NCBI RefSeq assembly: GCF_900116515.1
Contig: NZ_FPBA01000024.1
Coordinates: 25,235 to 89,234, forward strand
DNA length: 64,000 nucleotides
Reading direction: 5' to 3'
Origin: Geodermatophilus amargosae
GTDB lineage: Bacteria; Actinomycetota; Actinomycetes; Mycobacteriales; Geodermatophilaceae
Shown here: positions 27,201 through 36,132 of the stretch, piece by piece
Layout of the letters: each line of letters starts with the position of its first letter
How positions within the stretch are numbered: the first letter of the stretch is position 1
Notes under the pieces: generated by a model
What the model was told of the DNA's origin: nothing
Database searches by the model: none
What the model saw: only the letters and a program-made list of their open reading frames with translations
Position numbers and translations under genes: made by a program

Positions 27201-28091
27201 CGCGAACTGCCTGAAGACCTCGGCCTGGGCCTTGACCTCCCGGGCGGTGAGGGCGACGACGCCCTCGGCGGTGGCCCGGCCGAGTATGTCCCGCACGGTG
27301 GCCGGCGGCACCACGGCCAGCTCGTCGGGATCGGTGGGGAGGCCGTAGCGCACGGCCGCATACGCGGCCCGCAGGTCCAGGCCGCTGCTGCGGGCGATCC
27401 CGGCCGCGGCCGCTCCGAGGGCCAGCAGCCGGCCGTCCCAGCCGGTGTGCTCGTGCGCCACGGCCAGGCGGTCGCCGTCGTCGTCACGCACTAGGTCGTC
27501 GAACGCGCCTAGCGCGCGCTCGACATCGGCTTTCAGCCGGTCCCACTCCGGGGCGAGTGGTGCTGCCGACGACGGCGCCACGAGGTTCAGCTGCGCGTAC
27601 CGGCTCGCCCGGATCGCGGGCTTGCTGATCGATGTCACGCCACCGGCCGCGTCTACGACGAGCAACTCGACGGTGACTGGCGAGGCCCCAACTGCTGCCG
27701 GCAGGTCAAACCGGTAGTAGCCCTCAGCGTCGGTGGTCGCGTTGTGGATCCGCGCGCGACCCCCGTCGACCGGCTGGCGGCGCAGCTGGACCTTCACATG
27801 TGCAGCCGGAATGCCGTGCTCGGTGACGAGTCGCCCCTCGATGCACGGCTGTTTGTATGTTGCGACCAGCAGCGCGTCGTCGAGGGCTGACCGGGTTCTA
27901 GCGTCTACCACCCCGGCACGGGAGAGACCGGCCGCCCCTTGAAATGCACGCAGGGACATCATGGTTCCGGGCCCGAACCTGCCGTCTGCAAGTTCCTGCG
28001 GCGGGATGGCCAGTCCGAGCGACTGCAGTTCTTTCTGCAGCCGCTCAACCTCAGGCCCACGAGCATGCAGTGTCAGGGCTGCTGCAGACAT
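21234..28091 (-). CDS. Tc toxin TcA, N-terminal half with peptidoglycan-binding domain
   Basis: A 2285-residue protein. Residues about 5-75 are a PG_binding_1 domain ('GPEVERLQKELQSLGL', 'DGRFGPGTMMSLRAFQGAAG'). A carboxypeptidase-regulatory-like beta domain follows (about 85-175). The central part is the TcA shell, with 'DFCACEHCRSVLGPAAYLVD' (about 620), a family hallmark with a cysteine cluster. A PA14-like sugar-binding domain lies near residues 1440-1570 ('LVPVTGTYWFGLSVTGDGDT'). The C-terminus holds the neuraminidase-like region with 'WMKRYRVWEANRKIFLFPEN' and 'LHVFWVTF'. It would form the receptor-binding outer shell of TcA. The start at 28091 lies about 30 bases after the TcB-TcC stop. 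Confidence 0.9.
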   Translation of the reverse strand: MSAAALTLHARGPEVERLQKELQSLGLAIPPQELADGRFGPGTMMSLRAFQGAAGLSRAGVVDARTRSALDDALLVATYKQPCIEGRLVTEHGIPAAHVKVQLRRQPVDGGRARIHNATTDAEGYYRFDLPAAVGASPVTVELLVVDAAGGVTSISKPAIRASRYAQLNLVAPSSAAPLAPEWDRLKADVERALGAFDDLVRDDDGDRLAVAHEHTGWDGRLLALGAAAAGIARSSGLDLRAAYAAVRYGLPTDPDELAVVPPATVRDILGRATAEGVVALTAREVKAQAEVFRQFATATRRAGRPPGGVSTYGEFLTATGLDRDARDVFDALVVRHAGDPAALWQAASDARIPEDTIGRLRSQGRLAALTHQNLPLTARLMTIDGGADPGPTGLRALVRENLHTAEAWRGILDDLGEGDDEKLRAVLPPEYLVDRTPKGAAEAYARDLAERVRSSLPTAVVGQMLRTREIALADGAGEPVARLIERAEDRGFSFASVPLGPFLAEHGEELTAGLVPDVARRAVEQLQLLQRLYRATPSHGALAAVVAAGFTSAHEIARQDRKTFLQRHGGKFPSAAEAELTFRRSRRIAAITLARAGASMQLAAPPLYALSRLPTVEALLGEQDFCACEHCRSVLGPAAYLVDLLHFLDIDDASWRAMPAAVRGELTPFQVLEARRPDLMNLPLTCENTTTELPYIDIVNEIMEHRVVNETPPAALETEPAASADLIAEPPPPLGDAYEALAAAAYPLNLPFDLWLETVRAYLGRVGLRHADLLEALRPVEAAPYPPQAVSTERLGLTPGEVQVLTDPSRLEDWHRLYGYDTATDARRELRNARTLARRLGVTYQELAALVQTWFVNPALDAVGALRKIDLEPVDVMRSAGADGVAALDDDERAAFDARLAAVTRRFRQEGAVWEDFDAAAWVASAWSRMGDVLVLTDPGPGCRFDTTTVRTAGSADRSIDTELVRLNLLVRLWRRLDWTLDELDLALRALLPHGTTGLDAAGVGAALAAALTSLSHVQEVATRLGVGPRGRVDLLALWGPLPSVGSGSTYARLFLSPRPGPVFDHPEGNYLTSGQRLITHRSAVQGALGLSTDDVDAILATAGLKTATAPLTLQTVSVLFRHAHLAGALHVPVGDLITLSRLLGIDPFAATPAFLDAYDQFRTTGLTVAELDFLVAHRFDATGPLRPDPAVVLALAVEVGNGVRRLEAQHAVPSDPGLLGDDVVARELALVLPAELAGTLVALWHRQVVHRAAAPGIAEADLVPSAAVAPFPEVILEHRPDPAAPGRFVQLLSYRGVPRPARTAVIATAVPALTALLDRVLAQAAEWQAMVAWLVPDDAVEELFGWPPGDSPDAERRRRRRFATVVMPTLLTTLRRRFAVAAVGSALASAAGDPAAGLVETLVDDAGRLSVPDGGRPASDVLAGVAAAGLTVSAFDGTGAPVAGPDTVATPATPAVGSAARVLVEGHLLVPVTGTYWFGLSVTGDGDTGSLWIGEGEAPVLAKTFPAEARRVPVELRAGVAHRFVLEARREVAGAAEPLAGSVSVELGDVTVDGASIGQVADLDWRPRAAVDAFGRLHSLLGKALLMAGRLGLSARELRRFGLRALRCEPVPAPDSDAVRGLLAYVALRAEMAGGGDGLLDVLAAADSDDGVFARVAALTRREPAVVTSLARHLALTPARLTEVDGLRGLWNAMDLVARLGIDVETVVAAATPAPDRAVADGLRNAVRALHDQHTWRAVAASVNDPLRRRRRDALVTFLLHRLGLDSSRPELLYDDLLLDPGTEPVVLTSRVRLAISCVQLFVQRCLLNLEPAVHPATLDTIRWAWMKRYRVWEANRKIFLFPENWLIPELRDERTHLFTALTGTLLEGDVTDRLAEDAFVSYLRGLADIARLDVVSAWQEPDALHVIARDHNAPRTHYQRRLTDGRWTPWEAVGVQIEGDHVTAVVYRGRLHVFWVTFLATGATPDTGNKDYNEIADDSVAPPRVNVQAQLHWTELIAGQWSSRTSSELLPVVEGVTGWDPHRVVLHPTRHQDDGGADGSVTITLHGLPRPAPPRSPTKPGRPARGRREPTDRAIRFVSRHGRPSLVAVTSADLSIGIAGHQSAHPREYKWPLEALAVGDVRGGKVLRQRRPFTVVAPPRPVDARGSAVRRGTGPFFYADRPGTAEGTAFDGQSTFFVERSVHRVDWTGDVGWLPVGTDPLVDVGQVVPVVPPRVHVLATGKPVLDPVDPVDPLSVLERVQPSDWATEAGGVVVVGGRMITASGRPRPDAPGGDPLVQELES

Positions 28092-28121
28092 CGATTCTCC
28101 TCATTGCGAAAAGCGAGACAG

Positions 28122-29113
28122 TCACCGGTACGCCCACTGGTAGTACTCGAGCAGGACATCCGCTGTCATCACTTGAATCGGACCGGCGCCATTCTTGGAC
28201 CAGGAGTCCAAGACGGGCGCCGCACCCATGTGCAGCGTGGAGGCGGCCAGTGCGTCGTCGGCTACGCCAGCCATCGCGACCCAGACGAATGTCCCCGCAA
28301 AGACTCCTGGCCCAGATACGGACTCAGCGTTTCGCGTGGCCATCTCGTAAGCCCCATACACGGTGAGGATGCGGCCAGCCCACTTCACCGCTGTAGCACC
28401 CACATTCACCGCCCCCGAGATGAGGCGGCTGGTTCTGCTCGGCGGCGAGACGATTTCTCCCTCCAAGGTAACTCGAGCGTCCTCGAGCGGAGTGACTGCC
28501 CCCACCGGCGATTGCATGTCTGCCAAAATCTCCTGCTCGAAAGGTTGATTCCCTACGAACTTGTCCGCGCGCTCGGGTGGTACAATTCTTCGAACGTCCT
28601 CGATTACCTCACTGGTTCGGATTATCGAGCCTTCCGGAAAACCAGCGAGGTCCACTAGATACGGCGTTCCGCTGAAGGCCGGCTTCCCTGCCCCTGTCCC
28701 GAACGCCGCCCCTTCTACATCCGTAGTCATTGAGTAATAGGGGCCGTCGGGCATTGTATACCTGTACTCCACGCCATCGAGTGTCTCGACAACAAGTCTC
28801 CGCAAGTGTCCTAGCGCATGTTGGCCAGGGGATGCGATGCGGGCGGGGTTTGAGGGAGCAAAGCCATTGGAGGCCGGATCGACATCCACAACGACATGCG
28901 TTGGAACCGGGTAACCATCCAGCGGATGCGGATGACCGCTGAAGCGAACAGCTACGTCATCACTGGGAAGGGCGAGAGCAGGAATTCTTGTCTTAACAAC
29001 CGTCTCTGGGGCAACTAGAGGCGCATTGCTCGGGAGTGTAGCTGCGCTCGCGGCATTGGCACCTACCACGGCTGCGCAAACGTCGCAACGATTGGGGTAT
29101 GCGCTACTGGTCC
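28122..29113 (-). other. Hypervariable effector domain of the TcB-TcC fusion
   Basis: This is the part of the fusion after the DPTG motif, about 330 residues. It would be the toxin delivered through the TcA channel. Visible traits are an early C-D-V-C pair, a beta-rich middle ('VVETLDGVEYRYTMPDGPYY'), a charged stretch 'VRRIVPPERADKFVG', and a glycine/alanine-rich helical segment ('SGAVNVGATAVKWAGRILTV') like those in Rhs C-termini. It does not match ADP-ribosyltransferase, deaminase, HNH or glucosyltransferase motifs that I can detect. Its base composition is less GC-rich than the Rhs part, a sign of tip exchange. Confidence 0.6.
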
Positions 29114-32100
29114 CCGTGGGGTCGGACAAGACCACTGGGTTGGCGTCCGCGAAGCGGAACAGGTTGATACCAGCAAGCAAGCCCACTGGGTCCGCTGAGG
29201 TCCACCTGCAGAGCCACGGCGCGCAGTATCGTGCGGCATGGAAATTGCAGCCAGTCTCCTCGTCCCGTTCTTGTGCGGTATAGCGATAGCGTTTGGGCGG
29301 CGTCCCTGAGCGAGAGAGCAAGAGCGCGGTTGATCCGTAGGGATAGAACTCCTCATACGAGATCGGCACCGCGTTGGCGTCGAGCTCGGCGACCACGGAG
29401 CCGAGGTGGTTGTTGTACTGGTAGCGGACCAGCCGTTCATGGCCGTCGTCCTCCACCATCGCCACCCGCCCCGCGCCATCACCGACGTGCAGCGTCGTGC
29501 GGACAAGCGTCACCGCACCGCCGGGGTCGAAGGTGCGGTAGAGCTCGAAGCCCCCTAGGTAGACGCGTTCGGTGCGGCGAGTCGCGGCCTCTCGAGAACC
29601 GGCTGCATGGTCGGTGACCTTGCGGATCCGCCGACCGGCGCCGTCGTAGACGTAGTACGTGATCTCACCGACGCCGGAGGCGGCGACCGCCTGACGAGAG
29701 CTGGCAACCAGCTGGCCGAGGTGGTTCCATCGGAGGAAGACCATCGGCGCTAGCGTGAGCATGTTGCCCTGGTCGTCGTAGGTGTAGGTCTCGGGCTGGC
29801 CGGACCCCACCCGGCTCGAGGAGAGCCTGTTGCTGAACATGGCTGGTTCGAGCTGGCTCGGCTCCGTGCAGTTGAAGCTCCGGGTCCAGCCCGCTCCGAC
29901 GGTGGCCCCGTGCACGAGCCGGATCAGGTTCCCGGCTACGTCGTAGTCGTAGCTCTCGGTGTACCGCCGCAGGTCGTTTCCGTCTGCCGGGTTCGTGCGC
30001 AGGGCGTCGTCCCAGGTCGTCGCCGTGTCGTTACCGCGGTGTTCCCGGCCGGTCGCCTCGACGAGCCTCGAGACGGCGTCGTAGCGGTACTCCGCCTTGG
30101 CCTCGATCAACGTGTTGACGTTGAAGACGTCGGGCTGGGCGGCGTCGGTAACACGGGTGATGTTGCCGACCGCGTCGTAGGTGTAGCGGAGCTGCTGCAC
30201 GCGCTCACCGGCCGGGGCCCGGGTGTCGAGGGTGCGGAGCCTGAAGGTGCGCTCGTCATAGCCGTAGCGGGTGGTGACGCCGTTGCCGTGGGCAACGCGC
30301 GTCCGCTGACCCTTGGCGTCGTAGGTGATGCCCTCGACGAAGGACGTGTCAGCGGAGTCCCGCGCCAGCCGGGCCCGCACCTGCCGCAGCCGGCCTGTCC
30401 GGTCGTAGGTCGACCGCACCACCGTGCCGTCGGGGTGAGTGGCCCCAGTCGGCCGGTTCAGGGCGTCGAAGACGGTGCGCACCGTCCAGGTCGTCGGGTC
30501 GAGGAGAGGCGCGGCCGACCAGTCCACGACCCGGCGGTAGTCGTCGGTCAGCTGCCGGTCCAACTGTGCCGGATTACCGGCCAGGTCGTAGGCGTGGGTG
30601 AGCAGCCCGGCGCCGTCGCGCACCTCCCAGACCCGGCCGCGGAGGTTGGCCGAGGCGTCGGTGGCCGTCTCCCCGTAGACGGTGCGGCCGATGACCTGCT
30701 CGTCGTTGCCTTCGCGCAGGATGACCGCGATCGGGCGGCGAGCGGCGTCGTAGACCGTGGTGGTGCGTCGGTCGGTGTGGTCCCAGCCGGCCAGCGGCAT
30801 GCCCAGCACGTCGGCGAGACCCCGCCGGGTCCCCGCCTCCATGCTCTCCTCGACGATCCGGGCTCCCGCCAGGTCGTAGGTGTAGCGGGCGACGAGCCGC
30901 TCGGCGGTGTCGGTCGTGAGCCCGGGGGTGCCGTCAGTGCAGTCGCGGACCTCGAGCTCGTTGCCCGTCACGTCGAGGACGGCGTGCGTGCGGTGCTCGC
31001 TGTCGACCGGCGGGGTGCCCGGCGTGCGGTTGCGGGCGACGGTCAGGACGGGCCGGCCGAGGGGATCGAGGACGGTGAGGGTCGGTGTGCCGGCGTACAG
31101 CTCGGTGCGCTCCGCTGCCGCGCGCTCCTCGGGTCCGGCGCCGCCGGTGATCCGCTGCTGGTACCACGTGGGCGTGTGGTCCTCCTGCGGGAGCGCCTCC
31201 AGCAGCGGGCCGACGTCCCCGTCCCGTGCCGGTTCCACGATGAGCGCGGTGTCCCCCGCGTCCCACGTCTCGAGCTGCCAGGCCCCGATGACGACCTTGT
31301 CCCAGGTCTGGTCGGGGTGCACCGTCGCGACGACCCGTCCGACCGGGTCATAGCAGAGCGTCGGGCTGACGCCGGCCTCCACGGCGAACTCGAAGCGGTG
31401 GGTGGTGGAGGAAAAGGGCTCGAACTGCCGGACGGGGAGGCCCTTGTTGTTGAAGACCGTCCAGCCACTGCCGATCCAGTGGCCTGCGGGCTCGGCGTGG
31501 CTCTTGCGCTGGATCTCCCGGCCCATCCCGTCCGAGTACGAGACGCTCACCTGAACTGGGCTCGCCGCCTCGTCGCGGACGTGGCGCTCGCGCGCGATGG
31601 TCGCGGTGGCGGCCGGCTGCGGATCGGCGTCGTCCCGGGTGCGCAGGTAAGCGTCGAGGTCGTACACGACTCGGGTGGAGGCGGTGCCGAGCAGCGCCTG
31701 GGCCTGGGCGTCGGGGTCGCGCCAGAACGCTGCCGTGGTCGGCTCCGGGTCCAGGCCCGCGACCCGGTCGAGGGTGTCATCCGCCGTCGACCCGACGACG
31801 GCGGTCGCGACGACGAGGCCGAGTGCGTCGACGAGGGCCTCCACGCGGTTGCCGTTCGGGTCGGTGACCGCGGTCGGGGCGAGCACGCGGTAGTCGGGTC
31901 TGGCCGTAGTGGCGTTCCCGACGGCGTCGGTGCTCTCGAGCGCCTGCAGGTCGTAGCGGTCCAGCACCACGGCGGAGCTCCCGCCGAACGGGTCGACCGC
32001 CTGCCGGGGGATGACGAAGTGCGCCCGCGCGTGCGCCGCCACGTCCACGGCATCCGTGATGTCCGGTGGGGCGTACCGCACGATGCCCGAGGGCGCCCAC

Positions 32101-35100
32101 CAACCGCCGTCCACCTGGCGGTGACCGGCCGCTGTCAGCACCGCCTCGTCCACGCGCGCGCCGAACGCCGATGTCACCAGCTCCGGCGTCAGGACGAGTC
32201 GGTACACCTCGTGGGCCAGTCCCCGCGTGCCCAGGTCCCCGGGGGGCAGGGCGCCGCCGAGGTCGTCGCGCTCGAACAGCGTGAACGTGCTCCCGACCAG
32301 CCGCCGCCCGCCCGGCCGCTCGAGCGCGGCCACCAGATCGTCCCGGTCCACCAGGGCGTCGGCACCGGTGAGTTCGGCGACGGTCACCTCCGACGTCCGG
32401 GTGCGCCACGTCACCGGGGCGCGGTGGGCGTCCTCGCGGTCGACCGGCGCCGTGACCTCGTTGCGGATCTCCGTGATCAGGGTCCGGCCCTGGGCGCGCG
32501 CCGTCCGCGCCGGCAGGGCGCGGTCCGCGACGGCTCTTCGGTAGGCGAGGGCGACGGAGTGCAGCACGGTGCCGAAGTCGTCCACGTCGAGGGTGACGGC
32601 GTGGCTGACCCGCGGGTCGGCCGGGTTCCGCTCGTAGTTGACCGTCACCGAGTCCCGGGGGTGGACGGCGAACACCCCGGGGGCGTGCTGGATGACCGAG
32701 TAGTTGCGTTCGGAGACCGTGTACGGGTGCGGCTCCCGGTCGGTGCCGTCGCAGGCGTACACCTCCTGGCGCAGCAGCTGGCCCTTCAACGCCCGGCACG
32801 CCTGCCGCTCGTCGTCGCTCGACAGGCCGGGCGGCAGGACGGTGTTGGGCAGCAGGAGGCGGGCGGCGGCGGCGGTCGCGTGTTCGGGCGGTGGGTAGTA
32901 CCCGTCGGCGAACAGGGTGGAGATCCGGTCCCGGTGGCGGTGCACACCGGTGTCGAACCAGCTGCGGGTGAGCACCGCCGGTGAGCGGGTGGCGGCGTCC
33001 TCGCCGGCGCCCGCCGGGAAGTCGCTGGTCCCCGTCATTGCGGCCATCAGCTCGGTGTCGTGCTGCTCGACCAGCCCGAATCCGCGGAACTCCCGCTCCT
33101 GCGGATCGAAGTGACCGTGGTGGTAGGCGTACGTGGTGACGAACCGGTTGCGGCTGATCCGGTCGCAGGTCTCGACGCAGGTCAGGACGTGCACCGGGAA
33201 CGGCAGCCGAGTGATCCAGGGCCTACCGGCGGATCGGTCAGCGAGGTAGGACTCCGTCGACGACGCGTAGGTCAGCGCCGTCTCGGCCCCGAGGTTGTTG
33301 CGCACCCCGGTGAGCAGGTTCGGCTTCTCCCCCATCAGGTCGACGTAGCGGATCTGCCGGCCGGCATCGCCGGGGAGCGCGGAGGACCACACCAGACACG
33401 CGGTGCCGCGGCCGAGCAGGTCGACCACCGAGATCGATGCCAGGTCGTCGACGGCGGGGAAGGCCCGTACCCGCACCGGGGCGGCCAGCCGGTTGCCGAG
33501 CTGGTTGGCGTACAGGTCGACGCCGTCCGCACCCAGGTAGACGAGGTCGCTGGGGCCGCTGCCGTCGACGTCGGCGAGCCGGATCCGGCGTGGGTCGAAA
33601 CGGTCAGGATGGTCGAAGGCGCTGGGACCGTCCATCACCACCTGGGCGCCGAAGCGTCCGTAGCCGAGGCTCGGCCAGTAGCAGGCGCCTGCGTTGCTGA
33701 TCCGGACCAGGTCGGTCAGTCCGTCCCCGGACATGTCGGCGAGGAAGATCACCTGCGTGCGGTCCCGCACAACCACACGAGGTCCGGCTCGCTCGTCGAG
33801 CGGAACCGCCAGCCGGATCCCGGCGGCGAACCCGTCCTCGCCGAGCGACGGGTACCAGACCAGGCCGTCGTCGTCGAAACGGAGCAGGTCCGCGCGCCCG
33901 TCACCGTTCAGGTCGACCAACTGGAGATCCGGATCCGTCCAGTCAATCGCGGGGACCGACCGCAGGGACCGGTGTGGCGCCCATCCGCGCTCGCCCGCCG
34001 GCCCGTCGACGCGCTCGAAGAAACCGGGTGTCGGGCCGGCGAACGAGGCGTAGGCCAGCGCGCCCTTGCCGGTGAGGTCGAGCAGCTGGGCGCCGGCGCT
34101 GCCGGCCGGCTGGGTCGGCAGGACGCGGACGGGACCGAGTTCGCCGCCGCCCCGGTTCGCGGCGTAGAACCAGGCCCCGGCCTGCTCGGTGAGCACCCCG
34201 GCGATCGACTCGCCGTCCAGGTCGATCCACTGGTATCCCGGTCCGTCGAGCCCGACCGGGAGGTTCTCGACGGTCGTGGCGGCGAGCTCGTGCACCTGCG
34301 CGCCGACGGTGCATATGCTGTAGGCGAACTCGACCGGCGGCAGGGCCTGCACCACGTACGGTCCCCCGCCGGCGGGGCGCCGATGCCCGGCGACCCGCAC
34401 GGATGCCAGGAACGCACCGCCCGGTTCCCCGCGACGTGACTGGTCGCCGGTGCCCCGGTAGGTGAGGGTCATCGACCGCACCAGGCAGTCCGCGCCGACC
34501 GGCTCGTCCGGGAAGTGGTGGAACATCAGGATCCGCTGGCAGAGGCGGTAGTTGCGGATCTCGAATCCCGCCCGGTACGTGGAGAACGGGTCGTTGCGAC
34601 AGAGCCACTCCCCCTCATCGGCCGGCGTGGGGGCCTCCGCGGCGTACTCGCCGTAGTCGAACAGCAGCTCGAAGTGCCAGCTCTGGGCCGCCGGGTCCGG
34701 CTCGAGGAGGTGGCTGATCCGGTTGCCGTACCGCACCGACGTCAGGTGCCGGTTCGACGCCCGCCCGGTGCGGTGGCTCTCGTGCGCGGCCGTGAGCTGC
34801 ACGCCCGTGGAGTCCTCCGGGGCGTATTGGTACGTGACGGCGTTCCCCCGGTCGTCCCAGGACTCGCAGATCAGCCAGCTGAAGACGCGGCGTTCGTCTT
34901 CCGGGTCGGCGATCCTCGACTCGCGGTCCTTGCCGTAGACCGTCGTGACGTTCGTGCGGCTGATGGACCGCCAGTGCACGTCCCCGGTGACCAGGTCCCG
35001 CCAGCGCTCAATCCGGGCGTGCAGGCCCTCGATCCGCGGCCGGTAGCGGGTGACCGCGTACTCCCGGCCGCCGGCCGTCCGTGAGCGGTGGCCCGGACTC

Positions 35101-35558
35101 CCGTTCCCGGCTATCACCGGGACGAGGTCCTCGACCCCGGACAGCAGGAACGTGTCGGTCGTGTCGTCGTAGGTCGGCAGCCCCTTGTCGGTCTTGCGCG
35201 TGATCGTCGGCAGGCCGATGCCCCAGCCCATGCCGAAAGACCCCTGGGCGCCACCCGAGTCGTAGGACAGCGTGAGGGACGGGCCGAACCCAGAACGGCC
35301 GGGACTTGCCGGCAGCGGGATCGTCAGGGTGGCCGTACCGGTCACTGGGTTGGCGGAGAACTTCTCGCCGATACCTCGGATCGCGCCGCCGCCCCTGGGC
35401 AGCTCGACGGTGGGAGCCTGCAGCTCCGGTGGTCGGGCCATGGGCCCGCCCTGACCTTCTGCCCCCGCCGCGCCTCGTCCGTCCGGGGGTCCCGAACTGA
35501 CCCCGGAGCGAGCCCCCAGCGCAGCAGAGGCCACCGTTGGACCGGTCCTGTCGAGCAT
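28122..35558 (-). CDS. Tc toxin TcB-TcC fusion with Rhs cocoon and variable effector
   Basis: A 2478-residue fusion of the TcB and TcC subunits. An SpvB-type domain begins near residue 60 ('GIGEKFSANPVTGTATLTIP', 'SYDSGGAQGSFGMGWGIGLP'). A beta-propeller with FG-GAP/VCBS-like blades follows (for example 'NGDGRADLLRFDDDGLVWYP', about residue 560), which binds TcA. Many YD/Rhs repeats form the hollow cocoon. The Rhs core ends at 'YCAPWLCRWTSADPVGLLAG' and 'VVLSDPTG' (about 2110-2148), where self-cleavage frees the effector. The final 330 residues (28122 to about 29110) have no similarity I recognise and lower GC. The start at 35558 is the longest; an ATG about 39 codons later is an alternative. 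Confidence 0.92.
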   Translation of the reverse strand: MLDRTGPTVASAALGARSGVSSGPPDGRGAAGAEGQGGPMARPPELQAPTVELPRGGGAIRGIGEKFSANPVTGTATLTIPLPASPGRSGFGPSLTLSYDSGGAQGSFGMGWGIGLPTITRKTDKGLPTYDDTTDTFLLSGVEDLVPVIAGNGSPGHRSRTAGGREYAVTRYRPRIEGLHARIERWRDLVTGDVHWRSISRTNVTTVYGKDRESRIADPEDERRVFSWLICESWDDRGNAVTYQYAPEDSTGVQLTAAHESHRTGRASNRHLTSVRYGNRISHLLEPDPAAQSWHFELLFDYGEYAAEAPTPADEGEWLCRNDPFSTYRAGFEIRNYRLCQRILMFHHFPDEPVGADCLVRSMTLTYRGTGDQSRRGEPGGAFLASVRVAGHRRPAGGGPYVVQALPPVEFAYSICTVGAQVHELAATTVENLPVGLDGPGYQWIDLDGESIAGVLTEQAGAWFYAANRGGGELGPVRVLPTQPAGSAGAQLLDLTGKGALAYASFAGPTPGFFERVDGPAGERGWAPHRSLRSVPAIDWTDPDLQLVDLNGDGRADLLRFDDDGLVWYPSLGEDGFAAGIRLAVPLDERAGPRVVVRDRTQVIFLADMSGDGLTDLVRISNAGACYWPSLGYGRFGAQVVMDGPSAFDHPDRFDPRRIRLADVDGSGPSDLVYLGADGVDLYANQLGNRLAAPVRVRAFPAVDDLASISVVDLLGRGTACLVWSSALPGDAGRQIRYVDLMGEKPNLLTGVRNNLGAETALTYASSTESYLADRSAGRPWITRLPFPVHVLTCVETCDRISRNRFVTTYAYHHGHFDPQEREFRGFGLVEQHDTELMAAMTGTSDFPAGAGEDAATRSPAVLTRSWFDTGVHRHRDRISTLFADGYYPPPEHATAAAARLLLPNTVLPPGLSSDDERQACRALKGQLLRQEVYACDGTDREPHPYTVSERNYSVIQHAPGVFAVHPRDSVTVNYERNPADPRVSHAVTLDVDDFGTVLHSVALAYRRAVADRALPARTARAQGRTLITEIRNEVTAPVDREDAHRAPVTWRTRTSEVTVAELTGADALVDRDDLVAALERPGGRRLVGSTFTLFERDDLGGALPPGDLGTRGLAHEVYRLVLTPELVTSAFGARVDEAVLTAAGHRQVDGGWWAPSGIVRYAPPDITDAVDVAAHARAHFVIPRQAVDPFGGSSAVVLDRYDLQALESTDAVGNATTARPDYRVLAPTAVTDPNGNRVEALVDALGLVVATAVVGSTADDTLDRVAGLDPEPTTAAFWRDPDAQAQALLGTASTRVVYDLDAYLRTRDDADPQPAATATIARERHVRDEAASPVQVSVSYSDGMGREIQRKSHAEPAGHWIGSGWTVFNNKGLPVRQFEPFSSTTHRFEFAVEAGVSPTLCYDPVGRVVATVHPDQTWDKVVIGAWQLETWDAGDTALIVEPARDGDVGPLLEALPQEDHTPTWYQQRITGGAGPEERAAAERTELYAGTPTLTVLDPLGRPVLTVARNRTPGTPPVDSEHRTHAVLDVTGNELEVRDCTDGTPGLTTDTAERLVARYTYDLAGARIVEESMEAGTRRGLADVLGMPLAGWDHTDRRTTTVYDAARRPIAVILREGNDEQVIGRTVYGETATDASANLRGRVWEVRDGAGLLTHAYDLAGNPAQLDRQLTDDYRRVVDWSAAPLLDPTTWTVRTVFDALNRPTGATHPDGTVVRSTYDRTGRLRQVRARLARDSADTSFVEGITYDAKGQRTRVAHGNGVTTRYGYDERTFRLRTLDTRAPAGERVQQLRYTYDAVGNITRVTDAAQPDVFNVNTLIEAKAEYRYDAVSRLVEATGREHRGNDTATTWDDALRTNPADGNDLRRYTESYDYDVAGNLIRLVHGATVGAGWTRSFNCTEPSQLEPAMFSNRLSSSRVGSGQPETYTYDDQGNMLTLAPMVFLRWNHLGQLVASSRQAVAASGVGEITYYVYDGAGRRIRKVTDHAAGSREAATRRTERVYLGGFELYRTFDPGGAVTLVRTTLHVGDGAGRVAMVEDDGHERLVRYQYNNHLGSVVAELDANAVPISYEEFYPYGSTALLLSRSGTPPKRYRYTAQERDEETGCNFHAARYCAPWLCRWTSADPVGLLAGINLFRFADANPVVLSDPTGTSSAYPNRCDVCAAVVGANAASAATLPSNAPLVAPETVVKTRIPALALPSDDVAVRFSGHPHPLDGYPVPTHVVVDVDPASNGFAPSNPARIASPGQHALGHLRRLVVETLDGVEYRYTMPDGPYYSMTTDVEGAAFGTGAGKPAFSGTPYLVDLAGFPEGSIIRTSEVIEDVRRIVPPERADKFVGNQPFEQEILADMQSPVGAVTPLEDARVTLEGEIVSPPSRTSRLISGAVNVGATAVKWAGRILTVYGAYEMATRNAESVSGPGVFAGTFVWVAMAGVADDALAASTLHMGAAPVLDSWSKNGAGPIQVMTADVLLEYYQWAYR

Positions 35559-36132
35559 GCGGCCCCCAACCCACCGATCCGGGCAGCACCCCCGAAGCCG
35601 CGGAAGGACCTGTTAGGAAGATAGGGCTGGTACGGCCTCGCGGACCAGACCTTGGACCCCGCAAGTCCGATAGCGAGCGGCGGACTACTCGCGACTGGCC
35701 GTGAGGAGCGCCGCGCTCCGATCCCCGTCGAGCGGGTGCCGAACAACTACGTGCCCGTCGAGGACCTTGTGGTGTCCGCCGGCGAGGACGGCCGGGTGAT
35801 CCGGTTCCAGCTCGATGACGACCGGCGTGTGTCAACCATCCACAACGGGGAGCGCGACGCCGCCTTGCTGGCAGAAGGGTGCCTGTAGCCCGGCGTCGGC
35901 ACGACGTCCACCGGCTGACGGGCGGCCATGGCGCAGCTTTACGGCGAGCGGCTCCGGCGCGACCGGCTGGCCGCGGCTGACGTGCCACTCATGACCTGTC
36001 AGCGGCGCGAACACAGCCGCGGCCGCCTGCGCACCGCGAGTCTAAGCGGGGCCGCCACCGTCCTCGGCGCCGCCGGATGGGTGACGCGGTGGGGTCGGCG
36101 CGGTGGGGTCGGCGCGGTGGGGTCCTGCAGGG
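35559..36132. other. 574-bp gap inside the Tc gene cluster
   Basis: It separates the OmpA-domain gene from the TcB-TcC gene on the minus strand, so it may hold an internal promoter. On the plus strand, 35652-35888 is an open frame whose 3' half (VEDLVVSAGEDGRVIRFQLD) has good coding-type codon use; it may be a gene fragment but I cannot place it. Confidence 0.3.

Noticed and set aside
29910..32984. Open frame of 1024 codons on the plus strand
   Set aside because: Antisense shadow of the Rhs repeats of the TcB-TcC gene; no family features.
36001..36130. GGTCGGCGCGGTGG direct repeats upstream of the TcB-TcC gene as a regulatory array
   Set aside because: Just two or three short G-rich copies, compatible with replication slippage; no further support.
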